A stretch of DNA of 64,000 bases. Origin: Clostridiales bacterium UBA5888 (GTDB lineage Bacteria; Bacillota; Clostridia; Oscillospirales; Oscillospiraceae). Location: NCBI GenBank assembly GCA_002431965.1, contig DJEW01000001.1, positions 14,816 to 78,815 of the forward strand, given 5' to 3'. This document shows, one piece after another, positions 15,684 through 24,156 of the stretch; position 1 is the stretch's first letter; every line of letters begins with the position of its first letter. The position numbers and the translations under genes were made by a program. Under the pieces are notes generated by a model. That model was not told the origin of the DNA and searched no databases. It was given only the letters and a program-made list of their open reading frames with translations.

Positions 15684-16547
15684 TCAGCCCGGGAGCTCCG
15701 CAAGGCTCTCCGCGGGCATGCCGAAATATTTGATATAGGCCGCTTTGCGCTCGGCGGCGTTTGAAAGCGGGATCTCAGTAAGCACGCCGTCGTTGTGCAG
15801 GCGCAGAGTGTCATCCTGAATGGCGGCGCTGCCGTTCTCGCGCAGAACGTTGAGCACGCGCTCGTTGCGGAAGCGCGCGTGGTCGCCGCGGCTCATGTAT
15901 ACGCCGAGCGCGACGAAATCCATCTTGGAAAACTCGTTGTCGGAGAAAAGATGCAGCGGCATCTCCGTTCCGTCGCGCTGTATGTATGTGAATTTATACA
16001 GTCCGTCGGGGCGCTTCTCGTAGCGGAACGCGAGCCGCCCGGAGTGCTGAACCTCAGTGCAGTCAAGATACAGCGCGCCAAGCGGCGTCGGACCGCCGAA
16101 ACCGACGTCGCACACGACACGCTTCCCGTCGGACAGGGTGACTATCGTAGAGCGATGCCCTATCGGGGGAAACTCGCCCTCAAACAGCACGCGCACGGCG
16201 ATGGCGCGGCACACGAAGCCGAGCGATTCCAGCAGTGCGCAGAAAAGCCCATTGAGCTCAAAGCAGAAGCCGCCGCGCCGCCGCCGGACAATTTTGTCGA
16301 AAACGCTGTCAATTTCAAGCGACACCTCGCGGCCAAGCTCATAGATGTCCAGATCCTCGAACGGAACGCTCATAAGATGCGCGCGGACAAGCGTATCCAG
16401 CGCGGTCTTGTCATGCGGCGCGCTGAACGCGGACGGGGAGTCCGGCAGCCCCGGGTGCAAGGATTTTCTGTAATCGTCAGGGTCAAGACCGATGCGTGCA
16501 AGATATGCGCCGGGGTCGGGGATGGGGCTGAATACTCCTTCGTACAT
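15684..16547 (-). CDS. Arylamine N-acetyltransferase family protein
   Basis: A 287-residue NAT-family enzyme. The start is the ATG after GAGG; the longer frame begins inside the upstream gene. The catalytic triad is visible: Cys in RRGGFCFELNGLF, His in GHRSTIV and Asp in CDVGFGG. NATs move an acyl group from CoA to arylamines, hydroxylamines or, in biosynthetic relatives, to amide-forming acceptors. The N-terminal YLARIGLD and the LVRAHLMSVPFEDLDIY block are canonical. Located inside the regulator-led operon. Whether it relates to the neighbouring aromatic metabolism (4-hydroxyphenylacetate) is unknown. Confidence 0.93.
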   Translation of the reverse strand: MYEGVFSPIPDPGAYLARIGLDPDDYRKSLHPGLPDSPSAFSAPHDKTALDTLVRAHLMSVPFEDLDIYELGREVSLEIDSVFDKIVRRRRGGFCFELNGLFCALLESLGFVCRAIAVRVLFEGEFPPIGHRSTIVTLSDGKRVVCDVGFGGPTPLGALYLDCTEVQHSGRLAFRYEKRPDGLYKFTYIQRDGTEMPLHLFSDNEFSKMDFVALGVYMSRGDHARFRNERVLNVLRENGSAAIQDDTLRLHNDGVLTEIPLSNAAERKAAYIKYFGMPAESLAELPG

Positions 16548-16575
16548 TTTTCCGTCCTCGCTATATAAAAAATTC

Positions 16576-17433
16576 TTATTTTGCAGGGTAAAGCTCGTCA
16601 ACCCGTTTTCCGAGATACTCCGCCGCTTTTGCGATGGCGATGTCCTGCCGCACCTTTGCCTCTTCGCGCCGCGCAAATATTTCGCGCAGACGCTGCGCCG
16701 GCATCATCGACATATCCGCCAGACGCGCCAGCTCTGCGGTGTACTCATCCTCCGTTGCGAGCAGGTTTTCTTTCTTTGCAAGCTCATACAGGGCGAGGCG
16801 GGAATGCAGCTGTTTTTTCGCCTCGCGCATGAAGTCGGCAAAAAGCGCCTGCTCGCTGGTGCCGCACTCCTTATAATAATCCTCGATTTTTTTCCCGTTG
16901 TTGTCAAGCTGCTGCTCGAAAGCGCCGATCATCTGTGATGCGCGCTCGCTTGCCATCGTATCCGGCACGACGCCCTCGCATATTTTGTCGAGCTGCTTTA
17001 CCATGGCGGTCTGAAGAAGGTAGCGCCGCGTCTCGGCGCGGTTGGCTTCCGGAACGGTCAGCGCCTCTTGCCCGATCTCGGCAACCTCGCCGGCGTCGAG
17101 CTTGAGCGCATGATAGTCGCCCAATGTGAATTCCGGGTCTATCTGCACCTTTGCCGCGCATACGATGCCGCGCTTCTCGTCATCCTGCTCGAGAGTGAGG
17201 GCAGGAATGTAGTATATCTCCCGCGGGTACTCCATGGCGGCCTTTGAATATGCCTTGCGCACCATTTCGGTTATCACCGCGCGGCGCAGATCGCCCCCGG
17301 AGCGCGCGGAGTCAAGGAATTCTTTTCTGTTCTTTGCGGCATATTCCTTTGCCGCCTCGGCGTATTCCTCCGCCGTGAAGCTGAACACGAACCGCAGATT
17401 ATTGGAATTTATGTTTTCAACAGTATAAGTCAT
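16576..17433 (-). CDS. Trigger-factor-like chaperone without the PPIase domain
   Basis: A 285-residue protein. The N-terminal part (FVFSFTAEEYAEAAKEYAAK...DLRRAVITEMVRKAYSKAAME, PALTLEQDDEKRGIVCAAKVQIDPEFTLGDYHALKL) follows the trigger-factor ribosome-binding domain, and the C-terminal 150 residues are the helical chaperone arm. The FKBP prolyl-isomerase domain between them is missing, and full trigger factor is about 430 residues, so this is probably a paralogue with a dedicated client rather than the housekeeping copy. The classical GFRxGKxP ribosome-docking loop is not evident. Starts 19 bp after the regulator gene. Confidence 0.75.
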   Translation of the reverse strand: MTYTVENINSNNLRFVFSFTAEEYAEAAKEYAAKNRKEFLDSARSGGDLRRAVITEMVRKAYSKAAMEYPREIYYIPALTLEQDDEKRGIVCAAKVQIDPEFTLGDYHALKLDAGEVAEIGQEALTVPEANRAETRRYLLQTAMVKQLDKICEGVVPDTMASERASQMIGAFEQQLDNNGKKIEDYYKECGTSEQALFADFMREAKKQLHSRLALYELAKKENLLATEDEYTAELARLADMSMMPAQRLREIFARREEAKVRQDIAIAKAAEYLGKRVDELYPAK

Positions 17434-17452
17434 GTCATTTCTCCGTATCTTG

Positions 17453-18112
17453 TTATATCTGATTATTCACGAAATCGGCAACGGGTCTGGCTTTCTCCTC
17501 GATCAGCTCAAGATTTTCTATCCTGATCTGCCCATCCTCGGTGCGGCTCAGAGCGCCCTCGGCGATAAAACTGTCAAGGATGTTATAAAGATTACGCCGG
17601 CTCATGCGCAGATATTCACATGTTTTGTACAGACTCTGCATCATACACAGCGTGCTGCCGTGGGAGCATTCAAGAAGGTGATATGCAAGCTGCTCCTGCT
17701 GAGAAAAAAGGTGCTTCGCCAGATCTTTCTTGTACATAATGTATAAGCGGTTTGTGACTTTCAGATAGAAAAAACGGCTGAACTCGATCTCCTGCATGAG
17801 CTGCAGAAAGCTTTCTATCGGTATCTGGAGAAGCGTACACTTCGTGACCGCGATGCTGTCGGTATAGAAATTCTGCCCGAACAGATTTGAAAGATGACCG
17901 ACAAAGCATCCGGGCGGTATCTCGTCAACAACAATACGCTTGCCGTTGCTGCTGCACGCGACCACCCTGACCTCGCCCTCAAGCAGGAACCATATATACC
18001 TGTTTTCCTCGCTTGCGCGGAGGATAAGAGCGTTCTTCTTGAAGGTGACTATTTCAAAGCTTGTCTTGTAGTCCTTGATGAACGGATATATCGCAGACTC
18101 TGCCAGAATCAT
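17453..18112 (-). CDS. Crp/Fnr-family transcription regulator
   Basis: A 219-residue regulator. The start is the ATG after AAAGGAG; a longer frame to 18232 lacks a ribosome site. Residues 20-120 form a cyclic-nucleotide-binding-type beta roll (YIWFLLEGEVRVVACSSNGKRIVVDEIPPGCFVGHLS), followed by the long dimer helix and a winged helix-turn-helix (YLRMSRRNLYNILDSFIAEGAL). The N-terminus lacks the Fnr [4Fe-4S] cysteine cluster, so it is unlikely to be a direct oxygen sensor; the effector is unknown. It is divergent from hpdB, and three related 13-bp sites in the shared intergenic region sit where a class II activator would bind, so it probably controls hpdBCA and perhaps itself. Confidence 0.9.
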   Translation of the reverse strand: MILAESAIYPFIKDYKTSFEIVTFKKNALILRASEENRYIWFLLEGEVRVVACSSNGKRIVVDEIPPGCFVGHLSNLFGQNFYTDSIAVTKCTLLQIPIESFLQLMQEIEFSRFFYLKVTNRLYIMYKKDLAKHLFSQQEQLAYHLLECSHGSTLCMMQSLYKTCEYLRMSRRNLYNILDSFIAEGALSRTEDGQIRIENLELIEEKARPVADFVNNQI

Positions 18113-18277
18113 CCCACGCACTCCTTTATTAGATATAAGCTTATATAAATCCGGATTACAGATTACATGATTTACGGAGCCTTGCCAATACTCCAAAAAG
18201 CATTCTCTGCACGAAGGCGTACAGCGCGGCAAACTTTCTCTGTCTAATTTATATCAAAAGAGGAGGGGCGCGAGATA

Positions 18278-18380
18278 GTGCAAAATGCACGGTTTTGTGA
18301 TAGTTGTTGAGAACCGTCGAAAAAAATATGCTGCATGTGTGAAAAATGCACTACTCATTTCGTGAAAAATCAGATAATAT
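18278..18380 (+). promoter_or_regulatory. Operator-like repeats and hpdB promoter region
   Basis: Three related 13-mers: GTGCAAAATGCAC (18278-18290, a 5+5 inverted repeat), GTGAAAAATGCAC (18339-18351) and the weaker GTGAAAAATCAGA (18362-18374). A TAATAT box at 18375-18380 has no good -35. With the start point about 7 nt after that box, the second repeat is centred near -42, the class II position for Crp/Fnr activators, and the first near -103. The rest of the 18113-18432 gap holds no gene. Confidence 0.6.
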
Positions 18381-18432
18381 CAAATCATGCTTCCGATAGG
18401 AGGAGCCCAAAAAACCAACAAGGAGGAAAATC

Positions 18433-21126
18433 ATGTCTAACGAAGCCAAAATTCAGGAAATTTTGAAAAGACGTGGTCTTGACGTCAGCGAGGACAGCGG
18501 ATTCGCTGATGAAGCCATAGCCGAACCCTCACCCCGCTTCACAAAGCTGATTAACATCTACTATGCGATGAAGAATACCATCGACATGGAGTACCCGTAC
18601 TGGTACAACCGTGTGTGGTGGGAGAATGACGGTGACATCACCGAGATCCGCCGCGCAAAAGCGGAGGCCGCCGCACTGAGCCATATGACGCCGACCATTC
18701 TTCCCGGCGAGCTGCTCTTCGGCAACAAGACCCGCAACTTCCGCGGTGCGTTCTGCTTCCCGTGGGTTGACGCATCCTTCTTCAACGCCGCAGCAGAGGC
18801 GATGATGGCCGGTGTTGACGCGCCCCCCATGGCGGCAGCCGACGCTGTTTCCGTCGTCGGCGCCGGCGGCGGCAATGTGACGAAGGACTTCGGCAACGTC
18901 GTTTCCATCGCGCAGAAGTTCGGTCTTCGCCGCGAAGAGGTTCCCTGCCTTGTCAAGTGCGCGAAGTACTGGGATAACGGCTCTGTTGAGCGTGTTTCCG
19001 CGCGTCTGGCAGAGGCTCGCCCCGATTACGACAAGTGGGCCGGCTACCGCAACTCCGTCCTCGTCATGTTCGACTCCTGGGCGATCCCTCAGGGACGCGA
19101 GGTCATCAACTACTACCTCCCTCTGGAGTACGGCTTTGATAAGATAATCGAGCTGTGCGACGAGAAGATAGCCGAAACTCTCGGCGAGGCCGGCGACGAC
19201 GGCATCCTCGGCATGAGCCGCGGCTACTACTACATGGCATGCAAGATCATCGCCCAGGGCGTTTCCAAGTGGATCGAGAACTATGCACGCCGCGCAGAAT
19301 ACCTTGCAGAGCATGAAACCGACGCTCAGCAGAAAAAGGAATATCTCGACATCGCCGCCATCGCGCACCACATCGCGCACAAGCAGCCCGAGACCTTCCG
19401 CCAGGCGCTCAACCTCACCCTTATGTGCCACTACGGCGTCACCAACGAGGACCCACACTCAGGTCAGTCCATCGGACGTCTCGGTCAGATACTCTACCCC
19501 TGGTATGAAAAGGACATCGCGGACGGCACCACCAACGACGAGGAAGTCATTGAGCTTCTGGAGCTCTACCGCGTGAAGATAACCGCTATCGAGTGCTTCG
19601 CCTCCTCCGGCGTCACCGGCGGCGTTCTCTCCGGCAACACCTTCAACAACCTCTCCATCGGCGGTCTCGGCTACGACGGTCTGACGGCGGTCACTCCGCT
19701 TGAGTACCTCATCGTTGAGGCAGGTATGCGCGGCAAGACCACCCAGCCGACCCTCTCGCTGCTGTATGATGAAAAGACCCCCGAGGACTTCCTCCTCAAG
19801 GTCGCACAGTGCATCAAGCTCGGTCTCGGCTACCCCGCCATCATGAACAACCAGGGCGGCATGAACTTCATGCTGCGCCAGTACGGTCCCGAGGGCATGA
19901 ACATATACGATGCGCGCGCATGGGCGCCCGGCGGATGCCTTGAGTCCTCCCCCGGATGCTTCCAGCCGCTGCATTACAACGGCAAGACCTACATGATCCC
20001 CGGCGGCGCAGGTCCGACCGCAGGCACCGGCATTCACTTCACCGGCATGCCGAAGCTGCTGGAGCTTGTTCTCAGCAACGGCTATGACAGACGCACCGGC
20101 ATCCAGGTCTTTGCCCCGCATAACCACAAGCTCGACACCTATGAGGATCTGCTTGATGTTTACTACAACATCTATCTTCAGGAGCTGCTTGAGGTCTCCA
20201 ACCGCATGAACAACCTCCAGATGGATACCCACAGAAAGATCTGCCCGACCGTCTGGGCCTCCCTGCTGAAGGCCGACTGCTTCACAAAGGGTCAGAACCA
20301 GAGCCACCTCGGCGCACGCTACAACGGCACCATCAACTTCGAGTCCTGCGGCACTATCAACTTTATCAACTCCCTCGCCTCCATCAAGAAGAACGTGTAT
20401 GATGAAAAGAAGTACACGCTTGCGGAGATGGAAGACGCAATGTGGAACAACTTCGGCTTCAAGACCGCTTTCGAGACCGGCGTTTTCTCTCCCGACCGCC
20501 GCGAGGCCACCGAAAACGCACCGAAGTACGAGAAGATATTCAACGACTGCGTCAACGCACCGAAGTACGGCAACGCCGATCCCTATGTTGACTCCATACT
20601 CGTTGACTACGAGGACCGCATGCTCCCGAAGATGCTCGAGCTGCGCTCCTACATGGGTAAGCAGTACTACATGTGCCAGATCTCCGTCTCCACCCACGGT
20701 CCGCAGGGCGCAATCACCCTCGCCACCGCTGACGGTCGTCTCTGCGGCACCACCTACGCCGACGCTTCCATGTCTCCCGCTCCCAACACCGACAAGAACG
20801 GCATCTACGCTTTGTTCACCTCCGCTACCTGCTACGACCACGCGATGTGCCAGAACAGCCAGATGAACATAAAGATCCATCCGTCGGCAGTCAAGGGCAC
20901 GCAGGGCACGCACAAGCTGCTCGACGTCTACCGCGCCTATATGCGCAAGGGCGGCTTCCACATCCAGTTCAACGTCACGTCTTCCAAGACGCTGCGCGAG
21001 GCTCAGGTCAAGCCCGATGATTACCGCGATCTCATGGTTCGTGTCGCAGGCTTCACACAGTACTGGTGCGAGATAGGCAAGCCCATTCAGGACGAGGTCA
21101 TCTTCCGCACGGAGTACGACACCTGA
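18433..21126 (+). CDS. hpdB: 4-hydroxyphenylacetate decarboxylase, catalytic (glycyl radical) subunit
   Basis: An 897-residue glycyl radical enzyme, the same size as HpdB of Clostridioides difficile, which it matches along its length. It decarboxylates 4-hydroxyphenylacetate (from tyrosine) to p-cresol. Thiyl-radical Cys502 and Glu504 lie in GGCLESSPGC; His535 (GTGIHF) and Glu637 (NFESCGT) correspond to the residues that bind the phenol and carboxylate ends of the substrate; the radical glycine is Gly873 in RVAGFTQYW. The C-terminal end IQDEVIFRTEY is typical. RBS AAGGAGG. Followed by the small subunit, which the related phenylacetate and indoleacetate decarboxylases lack, so the hydroxyphenylacetate assignment is favoured. 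Oxygen-sensitive and cytoplasmic. Confidence 0.96.
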   Translation: MSNEAKIQEILKRRGLDVSEDSGFADEAIAEPSPRFTKLINIYYAMKNTIDMEYPYWYNRVWWENDGDITEIRRAKAEAAALSHMTPTILPGELLFGNKTRNFRGAFCFPWVDASFFNAAAEAMMAGVDAPPMAAADAVSVVGAGGGNVTKDFGNVVSIAQKFGLRREEVPCLVKCAKYWDNGSVERVSARLAEARPDYDKWAGYRNSVLVMFDSWAIPQGREVINYYLPLEYGFDKIIELCDEKIAETLGEAGDDGILGMSRGYYYMACKIIAQGVSKWIENYARRAEYLAEHETDAQQKKEYLDIAAIAHHIAHKQPETFRQALNLTLMCHYGVTNEDPHSGQSIGRLGQILYPWYEKDIADGTTNDEEVIELLELYRVKITAIECFASSGVTGGVLSGNTFNNLSIGGLGYDGLTAVTPLEYLIVEAGMRGKTTQPTLSLLYDEKTPEDFLLKVAQCIKLGLGYPAIMNNQGGMNFMLRQYGPEGMNIYDARAWAPGGCLESSPGCFQPLHYNGKTYMIPGGAGPTAGTGIHFTGMPKLLELVLSNGYDRRTGIQVFAPHNHKLDTYEDLLDVYYNIYLQELLEVSNRMNNLQMDTHRKICPTVWASLLKADCFTKGQNQSHLGARYNGTINFESCGTINFINSLASIKKNVYDEKKYTLAEMEDAMWNNFGFKTAFETGVFSPDRREATENAPKYEKIFNDCVNAPKYGNADPYVDSILVDYEDRMLPKMLELRSYMGKQYYMCQISVSTHGPQGAITLATADGRLCGTTYADASMSPAPNTDKNGIYALFTSATCYDHAMCQNSQMNIKIHPSAVKGTQGTHKLLDVYRAYMRKGGFHIQFNVTSSKTLREAQVKPDDYRDLMVRVAGFTQYWCEIGKPIQDEVIFRTEYDT

Positions 21127-21140
21127 TTTATCCCATCAAC

Positions 21141-21182
21141 GGATGCTCTCCCCGCGGACGGCTCTCCGCGCGGGAGGCGTCC
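21141..21182 (+). other. Intercistronic hairpin hpdB-hpdC
   Basis: Long GC-rich imperfect stem (arms about 18 nt around CGGCTC) between the large and small subunit genes, with no T-run. Likely sets relative subunit levels. Confidence 0.6.
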
Positions 21183-21252
21183 GGGAAGACACGGCAACGG
21201 ATAACGGGCATACGCCCATCGAAACACTAAACTATAACGGAGGTATTATATA

Positions 21253-21513
21253 ATGAAACATTGCGAATGCGCAAATTTCCTGCACCTCGACTGCGAAAAA
21301 GGTATGTGCGCCCTGTCAAAGTGCATCGTTCCCATTGACGGCGAAGGCTCCGACGCATGCCCACGCTTCCAGGAAGGCTTCATGTGCAAATTCTGCAAGC
21401 ACTTTGGCGACGCCGACAAGTACGGCATCGGCACCTGCAAGGGCTATGACAAGGAAAACTGGGCATACGCTCAGTGCGGCGCTTTCAGCTGCGACAAATT
21501 CGAGAGAATCTGA
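21253..21513 (+). CDS. hpdC: 4-hydroxyphenylacetate decarboxylase, small subunit
   Basis: An 86-residue cysteine-rich protein with 11 Cys. His3, Cys6, Cys19, Cys36 and Cys45, Cys48, Cys62, Cys80 occupy the positions of the ligands of the two [4Fe-4S] clusters known in HpdC of Clostridium scatologenes. The family pattern LDCEKGMCALSK, PIDGEGSDACP, DKYGIGTC, KENWAYAQCG is intact. The subunit binds HpdB and is needed for a stable active complex. RBS GGAGG. Its presence distinguishes this system from other arylacetate decarboxylases. Confidence 0.96.
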   Translation: MKHCECANFLHLDCEKGMCALSKCIVPIDGEGSDACPRFQEGFMCKFCKHFGDADKYGIGTCKGYDKENWAYAQCGAFSCDKFERI

Positions 21514-21530
21514 TCACAGGATAAAACATA

Positions 21531-21557
21531 TATGGGGAAGACGCTGTCTTCCCCATA
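21531..21557 (+). other. Intercistronic hairpin hpdC-hpdA
   Basis: Perfect 12-bp stem (TATGGGGAAGAC / GTCTTCCCCATA) with a 3-nt loop, 18 nt after hpdC and followed by an A-rich, not T-rich, stretch. Probably attenuates or stabilises rather than fully terminates, as hpdA must still be transcribed. Confidence 0.65.
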
Positions 21558-21595
21558 CGCAAAATGTCAAGCTCTTATACGGAAGGGTGTAATTT

Positions 21596-22543
21596 ATGCC
21601 AGAAGCAACAACAGGGATGATTTTTGACATCCAGAGCTATTCGGTTCATGACGGTCCCGGATGCCGCACGACAGTGTTTTTTGTCGGCTGTCCGCTGCAA
21701 TGCAGATGGTGCGCGAACCCGGAGAGCTGGGCGGTGAAAAAGCATCTGCTTTTCGCCGAACGTACCTGCAAATGGGAACAGGGCTGCACCGCCTGCCGCA
21801 ACGCCTGCCCGAACGGCGCGCTGACGTTTGACGAGAAGGGCAAGCCGGTCCTCAACTGGGCGATCTGCAACAAGTGCCAGACGATAGAGTGCAGCGAGGT
21901 CTGCGCCGCGCACGCGCTCAAGCAGTGCGTCCGCTTTATGACGGTAGACGACCTGATGAAGATCCTGATGCGCGACTACCCGAATTGGGGTTCTGACGGC
22001 GGCGTTACATTCTCCGGCGGGGAGCCGCTGCTGCACCATGAATTTCTTGATCAGGTGCTCCGGCGCTGCCGCAAGGAGCAGATGCATACCGCCATCGAAA
22101 CAAGCGCTTTCACGTCTCCCGAGATATTCGAGAAGATATTCCGCAATCTGAACTTCGCGTTCATCGACGTGAAGAACATGGACGATGAGATGCACAAGTG
22201 GGGAACCGGCGTCAGCAACAAGCCGATCCTCCGCAATATATCCACGCTGGCGCATGCCGATTGGTGGCGCGGCAGGCTTGTTTTGCGCCAGCCGACCATT
22301 CACGGCTACAACGACAGCACCGAGAACGCCAAGCGCCTCATCGATTTCATGAACGAGAACGGTCTCTTTGAGATAAATCTGCTCCGCTTCCACCGCATGG
22401 GCGGCACCAAGTGGGAGCAGCTCGGCAAGGTCTATGAATACAGCAACAAGGGCGACATGCCCGAGGAGCGGCTGCTTGAGCTTCAGGAGCTGTATCTGGA
22501 CAACGACATCGCCTGCTATATCGGAGAGGACACTCCTTTCTGA
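21596..22543 (+). CDS. hpdA: 4-hydroxyphenylacetate decarboxylase activating enzyme (radical SAM)
   Basis: A 315-residue radical SAM activase that installs the glycyl radical on HpdB. The SAM cluster motif is GCPLQCRWC (CX3CX2C) within HDGPGCRTTVFFVGCPLQ. An inserted ferredoxin-like domain with CKWEQGCTACRNACPNG and CNKCQTIECSEVC supplies ligands for extra clusters, as in glycyl-radical activases of the HpdA/CutD type. The GGVTFSGGEPLLH and RQPTIHGYND blocks are conserved. Order hpdB-hpdC-hpdA matches C. difficile. Start at the ATG after AAGGGTG. Confidence 0.96.
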   Translation: MPEATTGMIFDIQSYSVHDGPGCRTTVFFVGCPLQCRWCANPESWAVKKHLLFAERTCKWEQGCTACRNACPNGALTFDEKGKPVLNWAICNKCQTIECSEVCAAHALKQCVRFMTVDDLMKILMRDYPNWGSDGGVTFSGGEPLLHHEFLDQVLRRCRKEQMHTAIETSAFTSPEIFEKIFRNLNFAFIDVKNMDDEMHKWGTGVSNKPILRNISTLAHADWWRGRLVLRQPTIHGYNDSTENAKRLIDFMNENGLFEINLLRFHRMGGTKWEQLGKVYEYSNKGDMPEERLLELQELYLDNDIACYIGEDTPF

Positions 22544-22634
22544 CCGGCAGGAGCAAATAATCCCCCCTTACCCCCCCGCACCCCGGCATTTAACCGCGGG
22601 AAAAAAGATAGGAAGTAATGATTGGAGGATCATA

Positions 22635-23960
22635 ATGAATTCCATATCTGAAGAAAAGGCGAAAAAATACGGTATATGCACCGTAATGTCTGCCTTCCTT
22701 GCAGTATTCTGCCTGTTTGGCTATCGCTCCAGCTTTTCAATAATGCAGGGTCTCATCATCGCGGACACGGGCTGGACCACCATCCAGACCTCTCTGGGCT
22801 ACTGCATCATGATGACCATCTACGCAATCACCGCGTTCTTCTCCGGCGGTCTGGTCGACAAGAAGGGCACCCGTCCCACCTACTTCATGGGTGCGATATG
22901 CTGCTTCCTCGGCTTCTTCCTGACCTCCATTTTCGTCAAGCCCGGTTCTGAGAGCGCATACATAGTTTACCTTTTCACCTACGGTCTGTTCGCAGGCGTC
23001 GGCACCGGTATGCTCTGGGTCAGCTCCACGATCTCCTGCCGTCAGTGGTACGTCGGTACGCGCTATGGCACCATGTGGGGCATTGCCTTTGCCGGTGCTC
23101 CACTTGCGCAGCTCCTGCTCACGCTCGTGCTCAAGCCCGTTCTGAAGAATATGGGCTGGCAGGCAGGCATGCAGCTGATGGCGATTATCTGCGCGGTATT
23201 TCTCATTGCGGCCGCCCTCATTGCAAAGCGCACCCCCAATTACTACAACGTTCAGCCCTTCGGTATGGAGACGCTCAAAAAGAAGGACGGTCCTGCAAGA
23301 CGCGCCGTCACGCTCAAGGAAGCTTTCTCCACATACGCGATCTGGGCGGATATTCTCTGCTTTCTGACCGCTATGGCGGGCGAATTCCTCATCTGGTCGC
23401 AGGCTGTCGGCTTCTTCCAGAGCGACATGGGCATGGATGCCGACAAGGCAGCCAACGTCTATATGCTCATCGGCGCGTTCGGCGTGTTCATGATGCCCGT
23501 CACCGGCAAAATCTCCGACGCGCTTGTCAAGAAGCTCGGCTCTGAGGTCAGAGGGCGCAAGCTCATGCTCATCATCGGACCTGCCTGCGGCGCCATCGGC
23601 GTTGCGCTGAGCCTGACGAAGAGCCTGCCGCTGTGCGTTGTCGCCATGTTCTTCCTCGCCACCTACTGGGGCATTGAGCCGGGCGGCTGTGCGGGCTATG
23701 CGGGCGCTGTGTTCGGCGGCGCCGGTCTCGGACGCACATGGGGTCTCGCCACGCTCATCGTTATGGGCATCGGGCCTTCCTTCGGCACGTTCATGGGTGC
23801 ATGGTTCAAGGATAACTTCGGTTCCTACATTCCCGCGTTCATCTTCTGCCTGTGCGCATATCTCATCTCCATGGTCATTGCGATCACTCTGCCTCTCAAG
23901 ACCAAGGTAGAAGCCAAGATAGATGCCGAGATGGCAGCCGCGGCTGCAGCTCAGCAGTAA
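22635..23960 (+). CDS. MFS transporter, OFA-like, of the hpd operon
   Basis: A 441-residue, 12-helix major facilitator of the oxalate/formate antiporter-like group. The start is the ATG after GGAGG; the longer frame overlaps hpdA and is rejected. Visible: GYCIMMTIYAITAFFSGGLVDKKGTRPT (loop 2-3 motif A), GVGTGMLWVSSTISCRQWY, and a central charged loop near residue 220. Ends with an Ala-rich tail. It is followed by the operon's terminator and so probably moves 4-hydroxyphenylacetate in or acts on a related aromatic acid; p-cresol itself can diffuse. It is related to but distinct from the MFS carrier at the start of the window. Confidence 0.9.
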   Translation: MNSISEEKAKKYGICTVMSAFLAVFCLFGYRSSFSIMQGLIIADTGWTTIQTSLGYCIMMTIYAITAFFSGGLVDKKGTRPTYFMGAICCFLGFFLTSIFVKPGSESAYIVYLFTYGLFAGVGTGMLWVSSTISCRQWYVGTRYGTMWGIAFAGAPLAQLLLTLVLKPVLKNMGWQAGMQLMAIICAVFLIAAALIAKRTPNYYNVQPFGMETLKKKDGPARRAVTLKEAFSTYAIWADILCFLTAMAGEFLIWSQAVGFFQSDMGMDADKAANVYMLIGAFGVFMMPVTGKISDALVKKLGSEVRGRKLMLIIGPACGAIGVALSLTKSLPLCVVAMFFLATYWGIEPGGCAGYAGAVFGGAGLGRTWGLATLIVMGIGPSFGTFMGAWFKDNFGSYIPAFIFCLCAYLISMVIAITLPLKTKVEAKIDAEMAAAAAAQQ

Positions 23961-24000
23961 TCGCTGCATATTCGGCGCTGTAAATAAGAATTCAAGCCAG

Positions 24001-24042
24001 AAGTTGGGGCATCCGGGAAAACCCGGACGCCCCAACTTTTTG
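24001..24042 (+). terminator. Rho-independent terminator of the hpd operon
   Basis: AAGTTGGGGCATCCGGG / CCCGGACGCCCCAACTT around an AAAA loop (one internal mismatch), then five T residues. Confidence 0.92.
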
Positions 24043-24156
24043 TTCCGATTTGCTTTACGCAGATTTTACATAATACCGGCGGCGGATTTGACATTTCTCC
24101 TTTATTATATAAGTTGGGTAATGTTAATGTAAAATTCATCTGCGAGGTATGGAGTA

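Noticed and set aside
19459..20961. Five-hundred-residue open frame on the minus strand inside hpdB
   Set aside because: It lies opposite a gene with a complete catalytic residue set; long antisense frames are expected in GC-rich codons, and it shows no family pattern or ribosome site.
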